Below are positions 45,236 through 54,663 of a DNA stretch of 64,000 nucleotides, in pieces. The notes beneath the pieces were generated by a model, which was not told where the DNA came from, did not search any database, and saw nothing but the letters and a program-made list of their open reading frames with translations. This DNA comes from Ditylenchus dipsaci (Eukaryota; Nematoda; Chromadorea; Rhabditida; Anguinidae). The first letter of the stretch is position 1. Each line of letters begins with the position of its first letter. The stretch spans positions 124,001 through 188,000 of the forward strand of contig SADC01001015.1 of assembly GCA_004194705.1 (NCBI GenBank), read 5' to 3'. The translations under genes were made by a program, and so were the position numbers.

Positions 45236-45465
45236 TGGACAGTCGTTTTTTGCGAAAAAAGATATAGCGAACCAGAATCGCAATGAGATCGGGTGAATCG
45301 CTCAGAATACTACCGCATATCCGAAGCTATCCTAAACCACTGCTTAGGACGGTTTGCAGTAGTTTGCAATGTTCGGTGGTCAGATTCTGAGCGATTCATC
45401 CCGTCACAGTGCGATTTTGATTCGCTCGATCGTTTTTTCGCAAAAAGTTGTCAACCCTTCATTGA
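45236..45465. repeat. Inverted repeat between left arm and RPS3A
   Basis: GTCGTTTTTTGCGAAAAAAG and CGAACCAGAATCGCA on the left pair with TGCGATTTTGATTCGC and CGTTTTTTCGCAAAAAGTTG on the right. It is a separate small foldback lying between the left arm of the Pack-type unit and the 3' end of RPS3A. Confidence 0.55.
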
Positions 45466-45906
45466 ACCCCCGAAAACCGTTTTCATTGGTTTTTCATCTC
45501 TGTGACATGGGATTTTGGACTCGAGGTAAATAGATCTCAGGTGAATTGTCTCTTAATAGGTTACAGATTTGCAGTGAGGACTGTGGTCTCAACCAACTAA
45601 ACTAAAACCGCTAGAACTAAAATCGCTTCAAATCACTCCAATGAAACTATAATCACCCCGAACCAGCCAAAATCATTTAAATGACCCCAACTACACCCTA
45701 AACAAGTCAGTTAGAATAGTTAAACTTTTTTGTGGTGATTTGAACGGGATCAAGATATTTGGGGTGGTTTGGGCTCGTTTTGGCTAATACAAAATATCTT
45801 TCTCCTTCCTTTGTCGCAAATTATTTGTCGGGAAATCATGCATCACACCCAGCTATTTTGACAGAATGTCATTTACAGTTAAAAGCACAAAAATCAAACA
45901 ACGTAA

Positions 45907-45912
45907 TTTATT
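45907..45912 (-). promoter_or_regulatory. Poly(A) signal AATAAA of RPS3A
   Basis: AATAAA on the minus strand, 42 nt after the stop codon. Its presence shows the transposon-like unit carries the gene through its 3' end. Confidence 0.7.
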
Positions 45913-45953
45913 GCCAAATAACGAGAAACAGACAATTTAATATCATCAAGATA

Positions 45954-47015
45954 CTAGACACTAGCCTGCACAGGCGGCTCATAGGCATCTGGACGATAGG
46001 TTATCTCGCTATTTCCGGAAGTGATGGCACCAGCAGTCGCGCCATGCATTTCAAACAGCTTGCCCATTTCGAACTTCGGCTTCTTGATGATCTTAACCTT
46101 GCGAATATAGACGTCTTGGAGAGGATAGATTCGGAAACACGACTCCTCAATGTCCTTGCCAATGGAATCCGGAATCAGCTTGTTGCACACTTCACGAAGG
46201 TACTCGAAGCAACCTAAATGTCAAATCAGTCTTATGACGACGAAAGAATTAAAAAAGACCTCTTTCTATATGATTTCGACCATTTTGGCACGAATAGCGC
46301 GAACATGCGACGACTTAGCATAGCTGAAACAAGGGTAATACCTTCGGAAATAACTTGAGGAATACTAACCTGGTCTTCTTCACTTGATTGTCAGATCTCT
46401 TGGTGAATCCAATGCAGAATAGGCGCAGAAGATATCCATCAGTGGTCTTCACATCAACATGAGCTTCAATCAAGGTCTAAAGCTTGGTATACAACAAAAC
46501 GGACAAAGCGTAGGCAACAAACACACATGCCACTTTTTGACGATGGAGCAGATCTTGTCACAAGTAAAGCTCATCCCGTGGAAGTTGGTCAAGCACATCT
46601 TTCCTTGCACATCCTCGCAGATCAGGCGGAACTTTCTGAAATCGGACTCGGAATTGTTGAGATCGGCAAGTGAGACCCTAAAGATAAAGAACATCCTAGG
46701 TGATCAGATGATAACTTGAGGCTTACTCACAGATGCGCCCCTCAGGAAGTCACTGGCGATCTCTGAAACAATCAATTAAAAGGTGAAATGGAAATGCAAT
46801 TTACTTGTTCCCTGAGACTTGTTTACGAATGTCTTCCCAATGGTGCGGTTCGTGAACATAGCCGGAGCATTGACATCGTACCACTCCCTAAAACAGCAAG
46901 AAACATAATTAAGAAAACCTTCCTGTCGCATAAAAGCTTACTTTCGGGTGAAGGGATCAACCACCTTCTTCTTATTTCCCTTCTTGCTCATCTTCTTATT
47001 TTTGCCGATAGCCAT
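45954..47015 (-). pseudogene. RPS3A: Ribosomal protein S3A (eS1), seven exons, two one-base deletions
   Basis: Core 40S ribosomal protein eS1. Exons: 46942-47015, 46805-46887, 46727-46762, 46527-46677, 46370-46476, 46260-46323, 45954-46213, about 264 aa, the normal length. It starts MAIGKNKKMSKKGNKKKVVD and ends YEPPVQASV; family blocks include [69 protein letters not shown] and [14 protein letters not shown]. Introns are 54-132 bp with GT..AG. Exon 3 is one base short within GGGG (RGRICE expected) and exon 6 one base short near ATCATATAG (in-frame stop). Both could be decay of a captured copy or base-calling errors. The gene lies wholly between the arms of the unit 44910-47460. TTTTTAG before the ATG could be a cis or spliced-leader acceptor. 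Confidence 0.95.
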
Positions 47016-47575
47016 GCTTGCTTTCAACTGCTAAAAACCAATTTATTTACGAATAGAAACTATGAATCGAAAATATGAAAGCATAAATGAAAACAATAAT
47101 CGGATTAATGTCTCAATCAAATCTTGATCAAAAGGGTGTTGAGGTCGTAGTCCAAAAGACGTGGTACTTAGGTGACTTAAGGAGAAACGGTCAGGTGATA
47201 TTATTTGGCAGTGCCTACATATCGGTACGCAGGTGGAAGTGGATCAATAGAGATACTGCCGGACTTCATCATGTTGAAATTTGGACGGATTGCATTTTGG
47301 ACGAAATGCATTTTGGACGAATTGGCTTTTGGACGAACTGACTTTTGGACGAATTGAATTTTGGACGAATTGTCTTTGGACGAATTGAATTTTGGACGAA
47401 CTATACTTTGGACGAACTGACTTTGGACGAACTGAATTTTGGACGAAATGCCATGGCACCGTTTTGTACAGTGAAAGTGATAATAATTATTTGCTATCTA
47501 TATCGATTAGCAGATTAGCAGCATACCGTTTATATTTCCTCTATTAGTTCCTCATGATAAGTGAATTTTGAAATA

Positions 47576-48646
47576 CAGGGTGTTTTAAAAAATCCGCAGA
47601 ATTTGAGATGGCTATAACCTTTTTCTAGAACGAATTTCTGTTTTCACTAATCGTTTTCTCTTGACGGGCAATTTCGTTAAATGTATAATGTCAAAAGTAT
47701 AATTTTCGGCTCTAGCTGAATTCATCCTCAACCAATTCATCCTCGGTGAATTCATCCTCCTTTTTGTCCTGGGTTGAATATGTTTGAAGACCTGATTTTT
47801 ATATATTAAGAGAGCACCCTCATTTTGTGGGGCACCCTCAGAGAGCACCCTTATTGATGTCGGGACCAAAAAAGGGCCTAAGAATTGACCACCCTAACCA
47901 AAATTCCTGGGTATATAACTCCTAGTCAGGTGGGTGTCCACCTGGATAGCCTAAAAATGTAGGCAAAAAAAGGTTTACACTTAGTGGGACTCGAACTAGT
48001 AACCTCGGTGACAGCAACCACTCCCCAATTTATACCAAGTGGTCGTAAACCAGGTGGTCGACGACTTGGATCAATTTTTTTTACTTTTTTAGAGTTCCAA
48101 AAAAAAATTGTACACTAATTCGAGCATGCTGAAGATGGTTGGACAGTGGTAAAATCACGTTTTATCAAAAAATTTCGATTTATCGCTAACGATTGATTTT
48201 GATAAATCAAGAATTACCAATAACTCAAAAATTTATTCATAAAATGTAATTTTACCTCTGTCAAACCATCTTCAGCATGCTCGAATTAGCGCAAAAAAAT
48301 TAATTTGGAACCCGAAAACGTAAAAAATTTTTTGATCCAAGTGGTCGACCACTTGGTTTGGTGCATGGATTCTCAGGGTGATGTAGAGGTTGCTAGTGAA
48401 AAAAATGTTTCGGGACGCGAAAACGTAAAAAAAATTCATCCAAGTGGACGACCACTTGGTTCGGTTTGGTAAATGTTCGTAAATTGAGTGGTTGGTATTA
48501 TTTGGTATTATCAAACAATTTTCAGCATAAAATTTTGGTATGCTAAAATCGGCTTTTTGATGTGAAGGAAACATAAATTAGAAATTCGGTCTCGAAAAAA
48601 AGTTATAACCATTTAAAATCCTGTGGATTTTTCTCGAAACACCCTG
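47576..48646. mobile_element. Mariner-like MITE with CAGGGTGTTTTAAAAAATCC end
   Basis: Left CAGGGTGTTTTAAAAAATCC, then GAGATGGCTATAACCTTTTT; right AAAAAGTTATAACCATTTxAAATCC... AACACCCTG. TA at 47574-47575 and 48647-48648. Inside are three GAATTCATCCTC-type units (47703-47758) and a palindrome-family copy (about 48020-48360) with AAGTGGTCGACCACTTGG borders. No transposase. Confidence 0.75.
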
Positions 48647-49433
48647 TATTTTCGTTATGCTAAGAAATAAGTCCATATAGGTGGAGTTATTAGAGAAAGG
48701 GAAATTCATGAAAGGAATAAGTAATCCATATTAGTCTTGTGAAAATAAAAGTTGTGTGAATTACTTTTTCAACAATAGCATATGATACCCTGGTTATGTT
48801 ACAAAAATAAACTAAAAAATTAAAGAAAATAAATAAAATATTTAAAGAAATGAAAGAAATTGCAGCACAAAAGTTCTGATAATTTAGTTTAAATTAAGAA
48901 TAATTGTCTTTCTCAATTTTAGGCTGTTAAATTTTAGAAACAGCGCCGCGCCATAATCGTTCAAAAACAGCGCCGGGCCAGCGCCGGGACGAAAATTTTA
49001 GCGCCGGCGCCAGCGCCGACCAAAATTTTCATTGGCCCCAGCGCCGGCGCCGAGCGCCGGCCCGGCGCTGTTTTTTCCCGGGGCAGCGCCGGCGCCGGCG
49101 CTAGCGCCGGCGCCGGAACAACACTGACATACAGCTTATAATTCGCCGTGATTGTGCTCAAACCGAATTATCATTATGTGTGTCTGTGTTTTGTTTGTGG
49201 TGTGAATTCGCAAGAAAAAATGTGAGCGCAATATTTTTTTATACTATCTATAAAAAATGATGCTTTGTTATGATATTTGATAAACCATGGTTTTTTAAAG
49301 TTTTAGAATTGGCGAGTGACACTTTTTATTTTAGAAATCACAAAACTTTAAAAGAAATCAAATTAATCCAAATCAGTCTCTTATCAACATTAATTAACAA
49401 TTAAAATAACAATTTTTGTGGTACAGTCGAACC

Positions 49434-50178
49434 TGGATATAACGCGACCCCGATATAGCACGACTGTTGATATAGGAGCGAACTTAAAGTAGAGGTAATA
49501 GCCATTAAGGTTTGAAAAAGTAGCTTCCATCATACTTGCATGCTCGTCAAAAATAAATAAAGCGCCGGCGATTTTTCATTCACACCGCCGGCGGCTGGAG
49601 CGCCGGGTCATTAAAAATTTTCGCCGCCGGCGCTCATCAGATGTATTTTTTTGCCGGCGGCGCACCGGCGCTTGTGCAGCGCCGGCGCCGGCTCATGTAT
49701 AATAGGAGTAAAATTTGAATTGTGTTTTTAAACGTGAAAAAATTCATATTAAAACGACTTTTTGCTCAACTGATATCAGACATATCAGCGATACATATCA
49801 GCGCGGCACGCCAACACCGCTGATATGGCCTCGATGGCGCAGTGCGTAAGCGTTTCCGTTTTCGGCCCAAAATGGTATTTCAGGTTCGATCCCATGTGGT
49901 GGCATGCTATTTTTTTATGCATGTTTGACCAGTTCTAGGGGTAACTTGAGTCACTGATTCCGAATCTTGCGTCAAAAAGTCTAATTACTTCTGAAAATGG
50001 CCAAATAAGCCAACGAAAATTGCATCCCACCAGGTGGGATCGAACCTGCAACCCCATTTTGGGCCAAAAACGCAAACGCTTACGCACTGCGCCATGGAAG
50101 CCACTTTTTTATACCTAAATGGCTTCCCCCTCCATTTAAGCCAGTCCCGAGGGGTCGCGTTATATCCATGTTCGACTG
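49434..50178. mobile_element. Pogo-like MITE carrying an inverted tRNA-SINE pair
   Basis: Left CAGTCGAACCTGGATATAAC, right GTTATATCCATGTTCGACTG, flanked by TA. Inside, 49505-50135 is an inverted pair of the tRNA-derived sequence (GGCGCAGTGCGTAAGCG with GGTTCGATCCCA on the plus strand; GGATCGAACCTGC with CACTGCGCCATGGAAGCC inverted). A GC-rich array AGCGCCGGCG...CGCCGGCGGC lies at 49561-49697. Confidence 0.75.
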
Positions 50179-50303
50179 TATAAAACATTAAAAGTGTTCC
50201 CGCAAATTTAAATTTGGAAGAACCGCTGTGTTTAAAAACCATGGTCTTTTAATCACGTTTAAGAAGAGACTGACTTATTCCATTGGCTATTGCATATTTT
50301 ATT

Positions 50304-53300
50304 ATGAATAAATACCTAACTTTCTTTCTTCTTTTTTTCATCATTTATTCTCTTAAATGCAAGCAACAGAAAGTGCGTGTTAGAGGAGCAGTCTACTGCG
50401 TAGTAGCGAAAAACTACAATATGTAAGTAATTTTTCATAAAATGACCAAATATTAACCGTAAACCCCACGAAATTTTCCCTTTCAAAATTTAAGTACCCA
50501 AATATATGTTTAAGACCCAAAAAGTGGGTGAACTATTTATTAATCACAACTTCCGTACGCTGGCCTACCCCAAGCCTAAGTTCAAAGGTAGTTACAGCAA
50601 ATTTTGAAAGGTCAGATTGGGGGGGGGGGTGTTGTTATCCGCTGACAGCGTCGAAACCGCCTATTATTATTCATTTATGCCCCTCACCTCCACATGTTTT
50701 ATTTATATGGTTATACAGTCGAACTCCGATATAACGCCACCCCGATATAAGGCCACCTCGATACCAATTTTTTGGCCAGCAAAGAAAGAAATTAGTCAAA
50801 GTTCACCCCCGATATAAAGCCACCCCGATATAAGGCCACCTTCGGCCGGTCCCCAGGGGTGGCCTTATATCGGAGTTCGACTGTATCACATTTCTACAAA
50901 TTTTCGCTACCGTAGTTTCTTTAATTGCCGCCCCCCCCTAACTTCAAGCGGTCTGAAATTCATGTTTTTATTTACTGTTTGAGCTGTCTAAAAAGTGCCT
51001 GCTGGTGTTGAGGATGTGTTATATGACACACTTGATGCTAAACGTTTAAGACAGCTAAAAACAGCTGTCTGTTTATTTTTAGCTGTTATTTGGTCAACTG
51101 TACGATTATGGATAATTATAAACAGTCAAAAATTTAAGCCCTGACGAAGCTTCTATTGGACATGGTTTGACTGCTGGTGACCACCCAAATCGCATAATAG
51201 TACAAGGAGAGACTATTAATCTCTTTGAAAGTGACTCAGGTAAGTTACCTAGTTAATAGCCAAGTGGAAACTTGTTTGACCAATTAAATATTTATAGGGT
51301 GGTTTGGTGATGAAGACGATTTGCTTGACAAATCAGAGACCAATATGCACGGAGAGTTTGAGCTCAACGGCAAAGAAAACGAATTTGGCAGCATAGAACC
51401 ATATCTATGGATAAGCAGTACTGCTTGTCGTAGTGATAGCCAGAAAAAAAAGGTAGCATAAATTTTATAATATTCAAAGCGAAATACTGATTTCAATATC
51501 AACACATTTGTTTTGCTTGTCACTGATTTTTCAACCAGAACCAAGGTTTTAAGAGCTAGTCTGAAGTTTAAATATCGGTATTCCTAAAACAAATGTTAAG
51601 AAGTCGATACTTGTAATTTACTGCAAAACATAAAAACAAATATACAGGGTGGTCCAAGAAATTCGCTGGATTTGAAATGGTCATAACCTTTTTTCTAGGG
51701 CGTTTTTCGAATTTCTGTAAACGCCAAAATCTTTATCTTGACGGGGATTTTTGTTTTTCGGAAAAAAATTTTTTCGAAAATTTTGACTTTTTTGCCTTGG
51801 TCCCCCCCTATGGTCCAAAAAGATGACAAGATTGATTATTTTGGACCATAGGGGGACCAAGGCAAAAAAGTCAAAATTTTCGAAAATTTTTTTTCCGAAA
51901 AACAAAAATCCCCGTCAAGATAAACATTTTGGCGTTTACAGAAATTCGAAAAACGCCCTAGAAAAAAAGTTATGACCATTTCAAATCCAGGGAATTTCTT
52001 GACCACCCTGTATAAGTTAGTACTTTTTTCTAGTACCAAAATACCTAATTCTAGTACCAAAATTTTCATTTTTTTGAACTTCTCTTTTTTTCTCCTTACT
52101 TTGTAGCTAGATTTTTGAAATTTTTGTGACTATCATGTAGTTCTAAATCTCAGCTATTCAACAAGATATCTTTCTTCAGTGAAAGATTAAAAAAATTTGG
52201 AGATTTAGGGTCTAAATAGAAGAACTTGGTCAAAAAAGTTACTTCATACTAAGCCCAAAATTTTTAAATCTTTGAAATCTTTTACAGGAATTGAAGTCTA
52301 GTTAGAAAGCTGAGATTCTGGGCTACACGTCCATGTGTCAAGGAAAAAAATCTCTAACTCTACAAAGAGTTTTCCATGCATGTTAAATTGTGGTACTAGA
52401 AGAAAGTATTTTGGTACTAGATTTAAGTGTTACCCTACTAGGGTCTGCAGGCGCCTATCGACGCCTATTTCGTTCGAGAACATTAGTGGTTCGGGCACTA
52501 TTCCTGTGGTTCCAGAACATTAGTGGTTTATGTACATTAGTAGTTCGGATAGATTAATCGTTCGAGTGAATTAATGGTTAAGTTAGATCATCCACCCTAC
52601 CTGTTAACCACCTACTCTAACTTGCCCATCCTCATCTACCCTTGTGTAAGGATTGTTGCGTTCAATCGAACGACGTTTCCAGTCAGATAATAGGTGTCCC
52701 CTGGAAACCTATTGCGACCCTAAATATATCTAGATTTCGATAATCAAATTCGAATCCACTTTTGTCTTGTTTATATTAAGTCGATAGAGCTGATCTAGTT
52801 GCAAAAGCAGTATTCTATTTGTGGATCTGCTTTTGTTTAGCTACTCTATTAATGATGTCTGCCAATAAGGTTAGTAAAAGTTATATTAAATCCAGTTCTG
52901 CGCGGTCAGTCGAAATCACTCCTGATTATAAGACGCTACTCTCCAGTTTGTCCAGTCTCATTCTAAGTTCACAGTCCGCTGTTCCTAAACTGATTTCATA
53001 GAGGTAAAGGCCCAGTTGCAATCTCTATTTAGTGTTCCTCATATTCAGCCTACTCCAGTTAAGGCTGTTCGAATGGAACTCATAGATGATTTTGAAGCTT
53101 CAAATGCTTATGTTCCAGATTTGCAAAAGCCATTTCCAGATTTGCCTGATGGATCGACAGCTCCTGGATCTTCCAAAGTGACAGCGGCATGCCGGGATTC
53201 CTTCCGTATGGTTTCGTCCTCCGCCTCCAGCTCGCGCTCCCACTTGCAATACGAAGGACAGGAGCCAGCTGTGGTTTCTTTGGTGCGCACCTCAAGTGCA

Positions 53301-54615
53301 TGGGAACGGCTGCAGGAAATCTACTCAGATTCAGATGGTGAGGAAGCCAAAGAAGGTCCATCCGCTCCAGCTGTGCCTTCTGCTGATATGGTTGAACCAA
53401 GCTCTCAAGTCTCTCTAGAATCTCTATCATCCAGTTCTCTCATAAATGTATCTCCAGATTGTAATCCCATTCCCTGTACACCACGGTGTACCAATAAAGA
53501 TTCCCAGTTTATCGGCACGAAAGTGCCCTTGTTTACTCTTGCCTATCCCCACCTATCCTCGTCTACCCTCACCTACTATAACGTACACCTGACCTAGTCC
53601 CCCGAGTGTACGTTATATCAAAGTTTGACCGTAGAGATTTTTTCTGAACAAATAACTATACTATGTGGCTACCTACCCACCCTAAGTGGCCATTTACCTA
53701 CTTTACCTGGCAGAAAAGCAGAAGAGGTATAGGCAGAAAAGTGGACTTTAACACAAAAATTGGCCTTAAATCCAGGCTAAAATCCACCATCTCCAATTTG
53801 AGGGGCAAGGAAAAAATTTAGAAGCAACTTCAATCATACGTGTTTGTGCTTAAAAGAAAGCCAAGATGTTGAATTTGAGGGTTCCGGAAAGATATCAGAC
53901 GTAAAATTGCAAACACTTTCCGAAAATGGGGTTGTAAAACAACAACTTTATGAAAAGTGTGACGGACGGACCCCGACCCAAATATTAGTCGTGTCAAAAG
54001 TTTGGTCGTTTTATTTCAAATATTTGTGGCGTTGTGTTTTCACCATAGATTTTTTTAACATTTTTCAAAAGTTTACCACTCATTTTGTAGCCAAGATTCT
54101 CAGCTACAAAACGAGTGCTAAACTTTTGAAAAATGTTAAAAAAATCGGCGCTAGTAGCGAATACCCCCCCCCCCCCCAAGCATCCGACCTTTAAAAAAAG
54201 CTGTAACTACCCTTGCAAACAACAAGTTTAGGCTTAGCCCTTAGGCTTGGGGTAGGCCAGCGTACGGAAGTTGTGACTAATGAAGAGTTTGCGCACATTT
54301 TCCGGGGTCTGGGACATAAATTTGGGTACTTTTTACTAAAGTAAAAAAAGTGAAAATCGTTGGGGGGGGGGTATTCGCTACTAGCGTCAAAAAATCTATG
54401 GTAAAAACACAACGCCACAAATATTGCTTTTGAAATAAAACGACCGAACTTTTGACACGACCTAATACTGTATAGAGATACATAAATATTTCGATTAATT
54501 TCAGAATTGCAGAAGTGTCGTAAAAGTTGATCTTCCTCACAACGGCACGGACTCCACATTTGAACAAGTTGTAATCATCTTAGGAGCTGGAAACACAAAC
54601 ATTATTTGTAATTGA
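50304..54615 (+). CDS. ttr: Transthyretin-like (TTL) secreted protein, 4 exons
   Basis: Exons 50304-50422, 51139-51239, 51298-51452, 54505-54615, all GT..AG and in phase, giving 161 aa. The start MNKYLTFFLLFFIIYSLKC is a signal peptide. VRVRGAVYCVVAKNYN is the first TTL strand; GETINLFESDSGWFGDEDDL and SETNMHGEFELNG the central block; GSIEPYLWI and the last exon CRSVVKVDLPH ... NTNIICN complete the transthyretin-like beta-sandwich with late cysteines. TTL proteins are secreted nematode proteins, some acting in recognition of dying cells; the role of this one is unknown. The start was chosen for the signal peptide and in-phase exon 1. Introns 1 (716 bp) and 3 (3,052 bp) are swollen by MITEs, intron 2 is 58 bp. 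The stop is followed by AATAAA at 54658. Frame is intact, in contrast to AMT and RPS3A. Confidence 0.87.
50487..50640. mobile_element. Fragment of the CTAGTAGCGAATA MITE family in TTL intron 1
   Basis: ACAACTTCCGTACGCTGGCC, CCAAGCCTAAG and a G homopolymer match the middle and right part of 33827-34065 in the same orientation. The left end is missing. Confidence 0.6.
50716..50883. mobile_element. 168-bp pogo-like MITE in TTL intron 1
   Basis: Ends CAGTCGAACTCCGATATAAC and TATCGGAGTTCGACTG, flanked by TA (50714-50715, 50884-50885). Inside, CCCCGATATAAGGCCACC recurs in direct and inverted form. The copy is compact and well preserved. Confidence 0.8.
51645..52010. mobile_element. Near-perfect palindromic mariner-like MITE in TTL intron 3
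   Basis: Ends CAGGGTGGTCCAAGAAATTC and GAATTTCTTGACCACCCTG, flanked by TA. Arms of about 165 bp pair almost perfectly; the spacer is about 35 bp. The start resembles 47576-48646 (CAGGGTG...GGATTTGAxATGG), so both belong to related mariner-type families. Confidence 0.82.
52016..52440. repeat. Inverted repeat with TTCTAGTACCAAAA units
   Basis: CTAGTACCAAAATACCTAAT and CTAGTACCAAAAT near 52034-52065 are mirrored by TGGTACTAGAAGAAAG and TTTTGGTACTAGAT near 52391-52420. The inner part shares the AGCTTTCTAAC / TTAGAAAGCTGAGATT arms with 14385-14600. Confidence 0.6.
52429..53600 (+). pseudogene. Unidentified retroelement-like fragment: leader plus gag-like frame
   Basis: An ATG at 52855 opens MSANKVSKSYIKSSSARSVE, which runs to a stop at 52999; one base away a second frame continues from 53004 (EVKAQLQSLFS, PVKAVRMELIDDFEASNAYV) to 53597. 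The combined product of about 245 aa is Ser/Pro-rich with an acidic SDSDGEEAKEG patch and no zinc knuckle or enzyme domain. The 400 bp before it have no frame and could be an LTR or leader (start TGTTACCCTACTAGGG, 52429). I take it as a truncated retrotransposon gag, but a lost host exon is possible. It lies within TTL intron 3 and is cut at about 53500 by CACC/TACC-rich sequence and a pogo-like terminus (53600-53630). Confidence 0.4.
53982..54477. repeat. Foldback with an inserted CTAGTAGCGAATA MITE
   Basis: TAGTCGTGTCAAAAGTTTGG (53986) is inverted at the right end (AACTTTTGACACGACCTAAT, ending 54476), and TGTGGCGTTGTGTTTT pairs with AAAACACAACGCCACA. Between the arms lies the MITE 54149-54386. 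Confidence 0.68.
54149..54386. mobile_element. CTAGTAGCGAATA-family MITE, second full copy
   Basis: Ends CGCTAGTAGCGAATACCCCC and GGGTATTCGCTACTAGCG are perfect inverses. Interior opposite in orientation to 33827-34065. Confidence 0.75.
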
Positions 54616-54657
54616 ATAGTTGTTTCAATTTATGATTTGAATTTTTAAATAGAATTA

Positions 54658-54663
54658 AATAAA
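54658..54663 (+). promoter_or_regulatory. Poly(A) signal AATAAA of the plus-strand TTL gene
   Basis: 43 nt after the stop codon at 54613-54615. Confidence 0.65.

Larger units (their letters stand above)
44910..47460. mobile_element. Pack-type (MULE-like) unit enclosing the whole RPS3A gene
   Basis: Outer ends GGTGCCATGGCATTTCGTCC and its exact inverse. Flanks are GTTTTGTAC at 44901-44909 and 47461-47469, an exact 9-bp duplication, the size MULEs make. Both arms (44910-45111 and 47275-47460) consist of about twelve 15-17-bp units CGTCCAAAATxCAxTT in opposite orientation. Inside lie an inverted repeat (about 45236-45465, GTGAATCGCTCAGAAT / ATTCTGAGCGATTCAT) and the intron-containing RPS3A gene with its poly(A) signal. 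No transposase is present, so mobilisation would be in trans. Confidence 0.82.
44640..49126. mobile_element. hAT-like element with GC-rich array arms, containing nested elements
   Basis: Left end CAGTGTTGTTCCAGCGCCGG; right end GCGCCGGAACAACACTG, its inverse. Both flanks are ACATACAG (44632-44639 and 49127-49134), an exact 8-bp duplication typical of hAT. The arms (44640-44852 and 48940-49126) are arrays of GGCGCCGGCGCCAGC-type units. The interior holds the RPS3A-bearing unit 44910-47460 and the mariner-like MITE 47576-48646 and no hAT transposase, so it moved, if at all, non-autonomously and gained cargo by nested insertion. Confidence 0.82.

Noticed and set aside
45759..47341. Plus-strand frames opposite RPS3A (45759-46217, 46459-46719, 46788-47078)
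   Set aside because: Antisense shadows of RPS3A exons; the minus strand has the family motifs, splice sites and poly(A) signal.
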